Positions 1-6,668 are shown, counted from the first letter of the stretch. The stretch: 9,465 nucleotides of DNA from Candidatus Pacearchaeota archaeon (GCA_002688335.1 NZCQ01000062.1:1-9465), one strand, 5' to 3'. Made by a program: numbers and translations. The notes: a model not told the origin generated them from the sequence alone.

Positions 1-51
1 AAGATCATAATCCTTTATAGGTTTGACTTTTGCTATTGGTTTTTTTCTCAT
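1..51 (-). CDS. Start of an unidentified protein, cut by the window edge
   Basis: An ATG at 51-49 opens a frame that stays open to the left edge of the window (17 codons, MRKKPIAKVKPIKDYDL). It lies 30 bases downstream of the methyltransferase stop on the same strand, so it is probably the next gene of that leftward unit. The visible part is basic and has no recognisable domain. A nine-codon frame (positions 78-49) overlaps its ATG through TCATGA, and is too short to call. Confidence 0.4.
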   Translation of the reverse strand, partial: MRKKPIAKVKPIKDYDL

Positions 52-80
52 GATTTCTTTATTACTCCGTTATTCATAGA

Positions 81-650
81 TTATTCTATAAAATATCCTC
101 CAGGTTTCACTATTCTTTCTAGCTGAGAGATCAGCAACTCTCTTAGACTTTCGTGCCCTTTCATATTTGTAAGTGTAGGAGAATCATATAATAAGCTTTC
201 AAATGCTATATCTATAGAATTCTCTTGAATAAATCCTAAGGAATTAGGTTCTAATAGATTCAAGGTATAATGTTCAAACATTTCTCCTTCAAGATTTCCA
301 ATATCTACTCCTAAGGGATTTGCTCCTAATTCAATTAAAGCCCTACAAATCCATGGTTCATATTTCTTGGGGTCAAATTCTCTTGCCTCATAAGTATCTC
401 TATGAGAACCACAACCAAGATCTAACACCCTTTTTTGAGAAATATTTCCTTTTAGTAATTGATAAATAGGAATAATCAGATTAGGAAGTTTACTTCCAAA
501 CCAAATACTAAATTCAGAATCATACTCTGATTTAGGAAATGCCCCATATTCTTCAATCAACCTATTTCTGAATGCAGGGTCTAAATTTTGATATGCTGAT
601 CTCATTAAGTCATCATTTTCTTCTATCTCATCATGTTTAATTATTTTCAT
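81..650 (-). CDS. SAM-dependent methyltransferase-like protein (class I fold, short C-terminus)
   Basis: This 189-aa protein carries the hallmarks of a class I SAM-dependent methyltransferase. Motif I, VLDLGCGS, is at residues 75-82 and would form the SAM-binding glycine loop. An acidic strand end, GVDIG, at 114-118 would contact the ribose. The post-motif IVKPGGYFIE at 180-189 is the usual strand 5 signature. The protein stops right there, so the usual strands 6 and 7 are absent; the other two frames just downstream also meet stops quickly, so no simple frameshift restores a tail. Residues 1-70 are a charged helical lead-in that could bind substrate. It follows the 220-aa gene by 18 bases and is probably co-transcribed with it. 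The substrate cannot be told from the sequence. Family is fairly secure; activity is less so because of the short C-terminus. Confidence 0.75.
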   Translation of the reverse strand: MKIIKHDEIEENDDLMRSAYQNLDPAFRNRLIEEYGAFPKSEYDSEFSIWFGSKLPNLIIPIYQLLKGNISQKRVLDLGCGSHRDTYEAREFDPKKYEPWICRALIELGANPLGVDIGNLEGEMFEHYTLNLLEPNSLGFIQENSIDIAFESLLYDSPTLTNMKGHESLRELLISQLERIVKPGGYFIE

Positions 651-668
651 CTTTCTTATTTATAAGAT

Positions 669-1331
669 TTATTCAGTTTCTCTTAATTTATCATAAGTTC
701 TACTAATAGCTTCCATTAATTTACCTGATATTTTCTCAACTCTCTTCTGCATTTTAGGTTTATATATCAAATCAGTATAAGCCATACCAAAATCTAATAA
801 TGGATTAAGATCCTCAACTTTTTCTATTTGTGGCGTTAAAACATTTAATCCAGAACCTGTACTTCCATCAGTGGGTAAGAATAATCCATATTCTTTATGT
901 AATTTAAGGGCTATATCTTGTCTAGTTAAATAATCAATATAAATTCTACTAAATTCTTCAGGATGACTTAAATAAAATCCTGATTCAAAAATATCTCCTA
1001 ATCCTGGATGTAAATTTAAACAAGCTGTTTCTAAATTACCCATTTCAAATGTATCTAAGTTGTATTCAGTATCTAAATGAATATCTAATGATCCTTCTTC
1101 TCTATTAAAAAGACCAGCCAAAGATCCTAATACTTCACAACCATCACTAATTTTTTCCAAATCTTTTTCTCTATTTTTACCAATCTCTCTATTTGTTTTA
1201 TCTAATAAGGTTGGATTAATATTCATCGCATAGGGATTAAATCTTAATACATCACCAATTCCAATTCCCTCTACAAATGGCTGAGATAATAAATAATCTC
1301 TTGCTTCCTTTAATGTTATTGCTGATTTCAT
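669..1331 (-). CDS. Unrecognised 220-aa protein, first gene of the leftward unit
   Basis: I do not recognise this protein. It is soluble-looking, acidic in the middle and basic at the C-terminus, with no signal peptide or membrane segment. The central part contains a stretch rich in Asp, Glu and Leu (about residues 70-115, with LDIHLDTEYNLDTFEMGNLE), and a glycine/serine patch (DGSTGSGLN) near 155-163. The last 30 residues look helical and lysine-rich. The ATG at 1331 is supported by a TATA box at 1362-1374 on the same strand, about 35 bases upstream, giving a very short leader. The methyltransferase starts 18 bases after its stop, so the two are likely a functional pair; whether this protein is a substrate, partner or regulator is unknown. 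Confidence 0.6.
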   Translation of the reverse strand: MKSAITLKEARDYLLSQPFVEGIGIGDVLRFNPYAMNINPTLLDKTNREIGKNREKDLEKISDGCEVLGSLAGLFNREEGSLDIHLDTEYNLDTFEMGNLETACLNLHPGLGDIFESGFYLSHPEEFSRIYIDYLTRQDIALKLHKEYGLFLPTDGSTGSGLNVLTPQIEKVEDLNPLLDFGMAYTDLIYKPKMQKRVEKISGKLMEAISRTYDKLRETE

Positions 1332-1361
1332 TTTCTCGATAAATTCAAGTAAATAGTATTG

Positions 1362-1374
1362 TTTTTAAACCTTT
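1362..1374 (-). promoter_or_regulatory. Archaeal TATA/BRE promoter of the leftward unit
   Basis: On the minus strand this reads AAAGGTTTAAAAA, a purine-rich BRE-like lead followed by a TATA element. Its centre is about 35 bases before the ATG at 1331. The same 13 bases occur at 1408-1420 facing the other way. Confidence 0.6.
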
Positions 1375-1407
1375 GTATTGTCATGACTAAGTAATAGTAA
1401 CTAATAG

Positions 1408-1420
1408 AAAGGTTTAAAAA
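1408..1420 (+). promoter_or_regulatory. Archaeal TATA/BRE promoter of the rightward operon
   Basis: AAAGGTTTAAAAA, identical to the minus-strand copy at 1362-1374 and pointing outward. The centre of the TATA part is about 29 bases before the ATG at 1445, which fits a leaderless transcript beginning at that ATG. The GTG at 1421 touches the TATA box and would lie upstream of the transcript. Confidence 0.6.
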
Positions 1421-1444
1421 GTGATATTTCCCTATTCATATAGA

Positions 1445-1894
1445 ATGTTAGAAAATACTATTGAAAAATATAAAGGTATTAGAACCAATAATATGGATTC
1501 AGACAGAGATAATCCTTATTCAAAAGGTTTTACAAGTTCAATACTAGATGATACTGTTAAAGGTAAAAATCCTACAAACAAATATTTGGTTGGTAAATTT
1601 GATAATAGTAATGGTAATAACCCTTCTGCATTATTAGATAGAGTTAGTTATTCTAAAGATGATATTGGAAATGATCCCAAAGCGGAGCCAGTTCTTGTAA
1701 GTATATGGAATTTTAGAGAATGGGAGATTTTATCATGGGCAAAAGCGATGATTGGCACGTATAAGGCTAATAAAGGAGATAATGAAGCCAAAAAAAATTA
1801 TCTTGATGCTAAAGATAAAATGAGAGAAGTGTTTGAAGGAAAACATAAGGATTCTAGAGATAAAATTAGATTTCCAATAGAAAAGGAATTATAA
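1445..1894 (+). CDS. Unrecognised hydrophilic protein, first gene of the rightward operon
   Basis: I do not recognise this 149-aa protein. It is very hydrophilic, rich in Asn, Asp and Lys, without membrane segments. The one ordered-looking stretch is a tryptophan-containing segment, VLVSIWNFREWEILSWAKAM, followed by a long charged helix rich in Lys and Asp. An in-frame GTG at 1421 would add eight residues, but it abuts the TATA box, so the ATG at 1445 is the better start and would be leaderless. The next gene begins nine bases after its stop. Low-complexity N-terminal half and orphan status suggest a fast-evolving accessory protein; function is unknown. Confidence 0.55.
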   Translation: MLENTIEKYKGIRTNNMDSDRDNPYSKGFTSSILDDTVKGKNPTNKYLVGKFDNSNGNNPSALLDRVSYSKDDIGNDPKAEPVLVSIWNFREWEILSWAKAMIGTYKANKGDNEAKKNYLDAKDKMREVFEGKHKDSRDKIRFPIEKEL

Positions 1895-1903
1895 GGATTA
1901 AAA

Positions 1904-2473
1904 ATGAATGCACAAGAATATACTAGTACACCAAGAACAGAATTTAAACATCTAAAATCTGGTCATGATGAATCTTTAGATAGAGCTTTGCTTAGTCAAG
2001 AGTTGCAAAGAGCTAATTTAAACCATCCTTATGTGAGTCTAAAAAACTTTCCAGTAAATCCTAAATTGAATGAAGATTGTTTGGAAAACACAGTAACTAA
2101 TTCTGTTGATTCTCCAGATATAATTCCTTCTACTAATCCAATTGATTTAAGAAATATTTTAGCTTTGAATGGAGATTATGTAGCTAGTAGAGTTAGATTT
2201 CCAGCTCTAGGAAACCAAGATCATCCAAATATTGTAAAGATACATTATGTAAATTTTGATGGAGGAAATATTCATACAGCATTTGTGTTGTTACCAGATG
2301 AAAAATTTCCTGGCAAGACTTACGGAATAACCCCTATAGGTCCGGGTACTGGAGATAATCCTGGAATGAAAGTAAGTCATTCATATATTCATATGGAAGA
2401 AGATCAGCCAAAAAAATCTAATCAATTCATAGTTGGAGAAAAAGAAGATGGTAGGCCAATCAGAAATGACTGA
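1904..2473 (+). CDS. Unrecognised 189-aa protein, second gene of the rightward operon
   Basis: I do not recognise this protein. The N-terminal third looks disordered and polar. From about residue 95 it looks like a folded beta-rich domain: ASRVRFPALGN, then VKIHYVNFDGGNIHTAFVLL, then a proline/glycine turn region ITPIGPGTGDNPGM and a histidine-containing segment SHSYIHMEED. No signal peptide or membrane segment is seen. It starts nine bases after the previous gene, and its last codons overlap the start region of the phosphoribosyltransferase-like gene, so translation of the two is probably coupled. A role with that enzyme is likely from context only. Confidence 0.55.
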   Translation: MNAQEYTSTPRTEFKHLKSGHDESLDRALLSQELQRANLNHPYVSLKNFPVNPKLNEDCLENTVTNSVDSPDIIPSTNPIDLRNILALNGDYVASRVRFPALGNQDHPNIVKIHYVNFDGGNIHTAFVLLPDEKFPGKTYGITPIGPGTGDNPGMKVSHSYIHMEEDQPKKSNQFIVGEKEDGRPIRND

Positions 2474-3377
2474 TTCTAGGGAAGAGGTTATGAATGAGTT
2501 AACTGGTGAAGGTCACTCTAGAAATGGACAAACAACAAAAGGGATTAATAAGGGATTAATATTATCTAAACAAGGAAAATTATATTCGCCTAAATTAGAA
2601 GAATTGTCTGAGATCCAATTTCAATTAGTTAAGAAATTTTTGAATAAATATCATCCTAAAAATGAAAATCAGAATGAAAAATATACAGTAAGTAATTTAA
2701 GAAATTTTATAGAAAAATGGCCAATGGAATCATTTCCTTATGATTCTCAAGGGTCTAAGGGATTATTAATGAGACTTGGCAAAACAAAAGATGAGACTTT
2801 TGGTATCAGGTCATTTGATACCGATAATCTCTTTGGTAAAACTTCAACAGAGAACAATTTTGATTATGATTTTCTATACACTTATTTGGGGTTGGGATTA
2901 ACCTTAGATATTGTTAAACCAGATTCAACTGTAGTTTTGGCTAATAGTGCAGTTCCACATGCAGCATACTTAAAATTTTTGGGATATAATCCATTAATTA
3001 TTGATGCACATTCAGAAGGCGAAATTAAGGCATTAGAAGGAGATATTCCAGAAAATAAAAGGGTATTAGTTATAGACGATATATGTGTAAATGATAATGT
3101 ATTACCTAGAGCAATTCAATTTTTAGAAGAGAGAGGAAATAATACAGATTGTTTTGTATCATACATTGAAAATAGGGGCAAGGGGAATCCCTATACTGGA
3201 GATTTAATCTCAAAATATTTTACCCTATGTAATCCTTCTTTAGATATTTGGGTTGGACCTGAAGGTGATGACTTCGGTTACAAAAGATCAAGACTTATTA
3301 GAGAGATAGTTGAAAAAGATTTTGATGTAAGGGAAAAAATAGAAAAGCTTTATAAAAGGATAGGAATAGATAACTAA
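2448..3377 (+). CDS. Phosphoribosyltransferase-fold protein (type I PRTase-like)
   Basis: The core of this ~309-aa protein looks like a type I phosphoribosyltransferase. The signature is VLVIDDICVNDNVLPRAIQF (about residues 206-225), matching the PRPP-binding loop pattern of four hydrophobics, two acidic residues and a small/polar loop. It follows a strand-helix unit TVVLANSAVPHAAYLKFLGY (about 162-181) typical of the region before the loop. The usual Thr-Gly-Gly-Thr of the loop is replaced by Val-Asn-Asp-Asn, so PRPP use is not assured. The C-terminus has a DIWVGPEGDDFGYKRSR segment and a charged helix. The N-terminal ~90 residues are unassigned. An upstream TTG (2433) and later ATGs (2466, 2490) are alternative starts; 2448 is preferred because GGAG sits nine bases before it. 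It overlaps the preceding gene by 26 bases. The base attached to ribose, if any, is unknown. Confidence 0.6.
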   Translation: MVGQSEMTDSREEVMNELTGEGHSRNGQTTKGINKGLILSKQGKLYSPKLEELSEIQFQLVKKFLNKYHPKNENQNEKYTVSNLRNFIEKWPMESFPYDSQGSKGLLMRLGKTKDETFGIRSFDTDNLFGKTSTENNFDYDFLYTYLGLGLTLDIVKPDSTVVLANSAVPHAAYLKFLGYNPLIIDAHSEGEIKALEGDIPENKRVLVIDDICVNDNVLPRAIQFLEERGNNTDCFVSYIENRGKGNPYTGDLISKYFTLCNPSLDIWVGPEGDDFGYKRSRLIREIVEKDFDVREKIEKLYKRIGIDN

Positions 3378-3378
3378 A

Positions 3379-3621
3379 ATGGATAAGCTAAAAAAATTAT
3401 TAAAGATCTTCAGAAAATTGAAATAATATTTAAAAAAATATCTGAAGAAAAAGAAAATGGGAATGAACTCATAAATTCACATAGTTATAGAATCTGAAAT
3501 TAAATCTAGACTAAAATCCAAGGCTAGTTCAAAAGGACACAGTCTAGGAGAATATTGCAGATTAAAATTAACTGATAATGAACAGTTAGATAGAATTGAA
3601 AATCTTATAAGAAATAAATAA
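3379..3621 (+). pseudogene. Ribbon-helix-helix (CopG/Arc-like) regulator broken by two frameshifts
   Basis: An ATG one base after the previous stop begins MDKLKK and then meets a stop at 3424. Reading one frame over from the run of seven A residues at 3390-3396 gives a continuous charged helix (IIKDLQKIEIIFKKISEEKE and on) to a stop at 3495. Back in the first frame, from about 3478, it continues as HIVIESEIKSRLKSKAS, then SKGHSLGEYCRLKL, and ends NLIRNK at 3621. The latter part fits the strand-helix-helix of CopG/Arc DNA-binding proteins. One lost base near the A run and one gained base near 3475 would restore a single ~81-aa protein. It would be the last gene of the operon and ends directly against the Fic gene on the other strand. 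It may be a decayed autoregulator, a sequencing error, or programmed slippage at the A run. Confidence 0.5.
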
Positions 3622-4779
3622 TTATTCTATTTTTAGTATTCTAACAATTTCTTTAGCAACATAAACTCTTCCTGCCTTTGTTTTACCTTTTGTTACAGTA
3701 GGTAAAACTTCCAACACCCCATTTTCTATTAATATTTTAATATTTCTATCTGCTGTTGAAGGTGGTAAATCTAATATATCTCTAACACCTCTTAATGAAA
3801 CATAGGGATTTGAAAATAAATTCTCAAAAATCTTAACAACATTTGAGCTTTGAGAATTATCCATTAATTTCTTCCTAATTTTATATCTATAATCTTCAAG
3901 TTCATTTAATATTTTAAGAGATTCATCTGATTCATATTTTATCCCAGTCAAAAAAAATTTCAACCATTTAGTTATAGAACCTTTTTCCCTAGCATCCTGT
4001 AATAATAAAACATATTCATCCCTATTTCTTTCAAAATAATCGCTCATATACAACAAAGGCTGAACCAATAACTCTGATTTACAAAGAAAAAGTATAATTA
4101 AGACTCTTCCAAGTCTTCCATTCCCATCTCTAAATGGGTGTATAGTTTCAAATTGATAATGAGATAATGCAGACTTAATTAATTCATGATTATTATTTTT
4201 TGAATTGAGATATTCAAAAAGATTTTTCATAAGGTCCGGAGTTATCTCAGGACTTGCAGGAACAAATGTAGCATTTACTATATCATCCCCATATCCACCT
4301 ATATAATTATAGTCTGTTTTGTAGTTTCCAAGATCCTTATCCTGCCCCCTAACTCCTTGCATTAACAAAACATGCATTTCTTTTATTAAATCCTCTGAAA
4401 TTTCTTCTTTCTTTATCTTCTCTAAACCATATTGCAATGATCGAATATAATTAAAAACTTCAACAAGATCCAAATCATTAGACTTATCACCTGGTTCGTT
4501 TATGAAAACTTCTTGCATAGTGGTTTTTGTTCCCTCTATCTTCGAACTTAATACAGCCTCCTTCTTTAGATAGGGAGTAATTAACAAATGAGGATTTTCA
4601 AGTCTTTGACCAGCAATGGCTAATTTACCAATACTTGATGAAGCATCCGCTAGCAATTTAATTAATTCTTCATCATATTCTATCTGTAATGGCAATTTTT
4701 TTGGTTCAAAATAATAAAACACAGCATTATCAGCTTTTACTACCTTCCCAGTTTTCCCATTAAACTTCTCTATATTCAT
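3622..4779 (-). CDS. Fic family protein (class II AMP-transferase-like) with C-terminal winged helix
   Basis: Fic proteins usually transfer AMP from ATP onto a hydroxyl of a target protein. Counting from the upstream ATG at 4788, this protein has the full active-site motif HPFRDGNGRLGR at 217-228, with the catalytic His217 and the phosphate-binding GNG loop, and the autoinhibitory helix SSKIEGT at 81-87, whose Glu would hold the enzyme off; the N-terminal position of that helix makes it class II. Residues 1-60 match the usual Fic N-terminal region, and about 305-388 form a winged-helix DNA-binding domain (SLRGVRDILDLPPSTADRNI). The length is normal for this domain layout. The TATA box at 4801-4808 is 26 bases before the ATG at 4779 (MNIEKFNG), so I prefer that leaderless start over 4788. 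The winged helix suggests it represses its own promoter. Nothing essential is missing, so it is probably functional. Confidence 0.9.
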   Translation of the reverse strand: MNIEKFNGKTGKVVKADNAVFYYFEPKKLPLQIEYDEELIKLLADASSSIGKLAIAGQRLENPHLLITPYLKKEAVLSSKIEGTKTTMQEVFINEPGDKSNDLDLVEVFNYIRSLQYGLEKIKKEEISEDLIKEMHVLLMQGVRGQDKDLGNYKTDYNYIGGYGDDIVNATFVPASPEITPDLMKNLFEYLNSKNNNHELIKSALSHYQFETIHPFRDGNGRLGRVLIILFLCKSELLVQPLLYMSDYFERNRDEYVLLLQDAREKGSITKWLKFFLTGIKYESDESLKILNELEDYRYKIRKKLMDNSQSSNVVKIFENLFSNPYVSLRGVRDILDLPPSTADRNIKILIENGVLEVLPTVTKGKTKAGRVYVAKEIVRILKIE

Positions 4780-4800
4780 AATACTCATTGGATTCCATTC

Positions 4801-4808
4801 TTTATAAA
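4801..4808 (-). promoter_or_regulatory. TATA box of the Fic gene
   Basis: On the minus strand this reads ATTTATAAAG-like, TATA centre about 26 bases before the ATG at 4779. The first 38-bp repeat begins at its upstream edge, so a protein bound to the repeat would touch the basal transcription factors. Confidence 0.5.
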
Positions 4809-4845
4809 TATTACTGTTTTTGTCTAAAAACGATAATATTAATCA
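4808..4845. repeat. 38-bp perfect direct repeat, copy 1 (imperfect palindrome)
   Basis: Identical over 38 bases to 4880-4917. Each copy contains a 6-base inverted repeat, GTTTTT-gtct-AAAAAC. Outside it the arms continue as ATATTA/TAATAT with only two mismatched bases in between, so the whole copy is a near palindrome. This copy lies just upstream of the Fic TATA box, fitting an operator, a recombinase site or a hairpin. Confidence 0.9.
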
Positions 4846-4879
4846 TTAATATGCCCATTGGTGGGAAGATCTTTTAGAG

Positions 4880-4917
4880 ATATTACTGTTTTTGTCTAAA
4901 AACGATAATATTAATCA
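4880..4917. repeat. 38-bp perfect direct repeat, copy 2, ending on the recombinase stop codon
   Basis: Exact copy of 4808-4845, 72 bases away start to start (34-base spacer). Its last three bases are the stop codon of the tyrosine recombinase on the minus strand, so the copy forms the immediate 3' flank of that gene. On the minus strand the run of T in the hairpin could also help stop transcription. Confidence 0.9.
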
Positions 4918-6102
4918 AACATCCACAATTACCTCCTTTTTCATATATTCATCAACTATACTCCTAACAATCTCATTAGTCTTACCATAAATCAAATTCA
5001 ACTGTTCTTCCATATGATTATATTTGTCAAGCAAAATATCATATTTCTTTTCTGACTTTTCCAATTTTTGTTCAATCTCTGTTTTAGTCAAATCAACTAA
5101 CATATCCTCATCAGAGATATTATCTTTCATTCCCAAAAACTCACTATAGTAATGAATTTTATCTGATTTCTTCCAACCAAATCTAAATTTTAATGCGCTT
5201 TCAGATTTATATCTATTAAGCCAAAAGCAACAAGAACAATGCCTAAGATCATACAACGTTAAATTAGAAAACTTTTCTCCCCCCAAACTCACACTATCAC
5301 CAAATAATTTCTCAGATAGTCTCTTAAGATACCTATTCATATTCTTTGGATCTATTGTAAAAATATAATCTCCCTCCTTAAGTCCCTTTAATTGAATATA
5401 TTCTCTTAAAAAATCTGAACACAGCATTAACTTAATTTTCCTACCAAAAGTTTTGCTTACTTCATCACGAACCATTAATTCACTATATTCTGCATTAAGA
5501 TCATTGACTCTTATGTTCATTAATTCTGAAGGGGCTCTAATTCCAGAATCGAACAAAAACCAAATTAATGTTCTATATTCAATTTTAGAATTATTCGCAA
5601 GTAACTTAATTTTCTCTTCATCTAAGTAAACCCACGGGGGCTTGCTTCTTGTAGTATCCAGATCTTGAGTAATATCTTGAACAACAATCCCTTCTTTAAA
5701 ATTTACTTTCATCCACCAATGCCAAAATGCCTTAAAAACTTTCACATAATCACATCTAGATTTATAGATTGCACCTTTTTGCGTTCTAATTTCACCGGTT
5801 GCCATAGCACCAAAATATCTAAAGATTTCTCTCTCAGTTATTTTAGTGATATCTTCAATTTGATACAATTCCTCCAACTGCTTAACAATAAATAATAATC
5901 TTTGTCTGATATTATTTAACCTTGGGTAACTTCTCATTCCTTTTTTACTCTGAATAGAAATATTAATACCAGCTTCCATATCCAAAACATATTCAAGAAT
6001 GACTTTTGCATTAGAAGATGAAACTCCTTTAATTTTATTAGCTGTTACCTCTTGCTTCCACTTTAAATATCTTTCTTCATGTTTATATGGATCAACTTTC
6101 AT
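4915..6102 (-). CDS. Tyrosine recombinase (archaeal-type integrase)
   Basis: This 395-aa protein has every catalytic element of the phage-integrase family, which cuts and rejoins DNA through a 3'-phosphotyrosine. Arg189 lies in the box I motif DSGIRAPSELMNIRVNDL, a likely beta-hairpin Lys is K217 in VSKTFGR, the box II motif YDLRH is at 284-288 with Arg287 (Tyr in place of the more common His), Trp310 stands where His/Trp is expected, and the nucleophile is Tyr318 or Tyr319 in IHYYSEF. Residues 1-165 form the core-binding half. About 340-380 is a predicted coiled coil (TEIEQKLEKSEKKYDILLDK) beyond the usual family end, probably for multimer contacts. The ATG at 6102 is preceded by GAGGT (6110-6114). 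No frame break is seen, so it is probably active. The 38-bp palindromic repeats at its 3' end are natural candidate sites; it lacks clear features of an integron integrase. Confidence 0.9.
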   Translation of the reverse strand: MKVDPYKHEERYLKWKQEVTANKIKGVSSSNAKVILEYVLDMEAGINISIQSKKGMRSYPRLNNIRQRLLFIVKQLEELYQIEDITKITEREIFRYFGAMATGEIRTQKGAIYKSRCDYVKVFKAFWHWWMKVNFKEGIVVQDITQDLDTTRSKPPWVYLDEEKIKLLANNSKIEYRTLIWFLFDSGIRAPSELMNIRVNDLNAEYSELMVRDEVSKTFGRKIKLMLCSDFLREYIQLKGLKEGDYIFTIDPKNMNRYLKRLSEKLFGDSVSLGGEKFSNLTLYDLRHCSCCFWLNRYKSESALKFRFGWKKSDKIHYYSEFLGMKDNISDEDMLVDLTKTEIEQKLEKSEKKYDILLDKYNHMEEQLNLIYGKTNEIVRSIVDEYMKKEVIVDV

Positions 6103-6109
6103 AATGCAT

Positions 6110-6152
6110 ACCTCAATCTTTGTTATATAAACATCTTGTATAAATCTTGTAT
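6110..6152 (-). promoter_or_regulatory. Promoter, tandem operator-like repeat and ribosome site of the recombinase gene
   Basis: On the minus strand, GAGGT at 6110-6114 is a good Shine-Dalgarno for the ATG at 6102. Two TATA-like elements lie upstream, GTTTATATAAC (6122-6132) and GATTTATAC (6138-6146). The plus strand has ATCTTGTAT twice, at 6133-6141 and 6144-6152, 11 bases apart, so a protein could bind both on one DNA face over the promoter. Confidence 0.4.
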
Positions 6153-6183
6153 TTAACGCCCTCTAAGGTGCCAAGAATATGTT

Positions 6184-6197
6184 ACGCCCGCGCCGAG
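6184..6197 (-). repeat. GC-rich box, copy 1
   Basis: Plus strand ACGCCCGCGCCGAG, strikingly GC-rich in AT-rich surroundings. Located 82 bases upstream of the recombinase start. The same box is at 9381, with variants at 6655 and 8411. Confidence 0.8.
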
Positions 6198-6226
6198 AGA
6201 GTACACTTATGTGACTTTATGCATAG

Positions 6227-6248
6227 ACTAAGTAAATAGAGGCAATAA
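6227..6248 (+). repeat. 22-base direct repeat flanking the 103-aa gene, left copy
   Basis: ACTAAGTAAATAGAGGCAATAA matches 6615-6636 at 18 of 22 bases. The two copies bracket the 103-aa gene. The AGAGG part followed by ATG at 6250 also resembles a ribosome site, but the frame behind it is only 11 codons. Confidence 0.5.
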
Positions 6249-6254
6249 AATGAA

Positions 6255-6566
6255 TCATAACTTCTTTTTATCTGCAAAGCGATAAAATCGTTCCTGTTGT
6301 TCAGAAGATAATGTATAAATCTTCTTAGATAAATTGTAAAAAGCTCCATCGGGAATTACTGAGGTATCAAAAGTAGTAGTTGTTCTCGGTTTTCTAATTC
6401 CTTTAGCACAATATCTAATAGAGCCCCCATATGTTACATAAGATCCTGATTCAATATTAATTCTTGCAATATTCATATAAACAATACCTCTGCCTTTTAC
6501 CTTTCTTTTAATATCAGTTGGATAAATATTTTCAACAAGAGCAATTAATGTAGTGGGTTCTGACAT
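6255..6566 (-). CDS. Unrecognised 103-aa protein in a possible one-gene cassette
   Basis: I do not recognise this protein. It is small, basic and soluble. The middle alternates short strands with Gly/Tyr turns (YMNIARINIESGSYVTYGGS), followed by a basic Thr-rich segment (GIRKPRTTTTFDTS) and an aromatic helical tail ending in KKKL, which could suit nucleic-acid binding. A TATA-like TTAATATA at 6587-6594 is about 25 bases before the ATG at 6566, giving a leaderless message. The gene stands alone between the 22-base repeats at 6227 and 6615, with a GC-rich box outside each. Its closeness to the recombinase suggests a helper or cargo role, but this is only context. Confidence 0.6.
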   Translation of the reverse strand: MSEPTTLIALVENIYPTDIKRKVKGRGIVYMNIARINIESGSYVTYGGSIRYCAKGIRKPRTTTTFDTSVIPDGAFYNLSKKIYTLSSEQQERFYRFADKKKL

Positions 6567-6614
6567 GAAATTTACAAGTTAATCAGATATATTAATATTT
6601 CTATTGATTAGAAT

Positions 6615-6636
6615 ACTAGGTTAATAGAGGTGATAA
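6615..6636 (+). repeat. 22-base direct repeat flanking the 103-aa gene, right copy
   Basis: ACTAGGTTAATAGAGGTGATAA, 18 of 22 bases identical to 6227-6248, same orientation, 388 bases apart. It includes GAGGTGAT, a near-perfect ribosome site, yet no start codon follows at a usable distance, so it may be the remains of a gene leader. Confidence 0.5.
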
Positions 6637-6654
6637 TCGAAATAATTAATTAAA

Positions 6655-6668
6655 ACGCCTGCGCTGAG
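6655..6668 (-). repeat. GC-rich box, copy 2 (two changes)
   Basis: Plus strand ACGCCTGCGCTGAG, differing from copy 1 by two C-to-T changes. Located 89 bases upstream of the 103-aa gene start. Confidence 0.65.

Noticed and set aside
1421..1444. GTG at 1421 as the start of the first rightward operon gene
   Set aside because: It abuts the TATA box, so it would lie upstream of the transcript; the ATG at 1445 fits a leaderless message.
4808..4917. Two 38-base repeats around a 34-base spacer have the dimensions of a minimal CRISPR unit
   Set aside because: There are only two copies, they overlap a promoter edge and a stop codon, no cas genes are in view, and the palindrome fits a protein site better.
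5665..5895. Plus-strand open frame of 76 codons
   Set aside because: It lies wholly inside the well-supported recombinase gene on the other strand and has no recognisable content.
6184..6197. tRNA gene ending at the GC-rich box
   Set aside because: The 13 bases fit the 3' end of a tRNA, but the T-loop, anticodon arm and matching 5' acceptor strand are missing at all four sites.
6250..6285. Eleven-codon frame after AGAGG (MNHNFFLSAKR)
   Set aside because: It is too short, and it overlaps the end of the 103-aa gene on the other strand.
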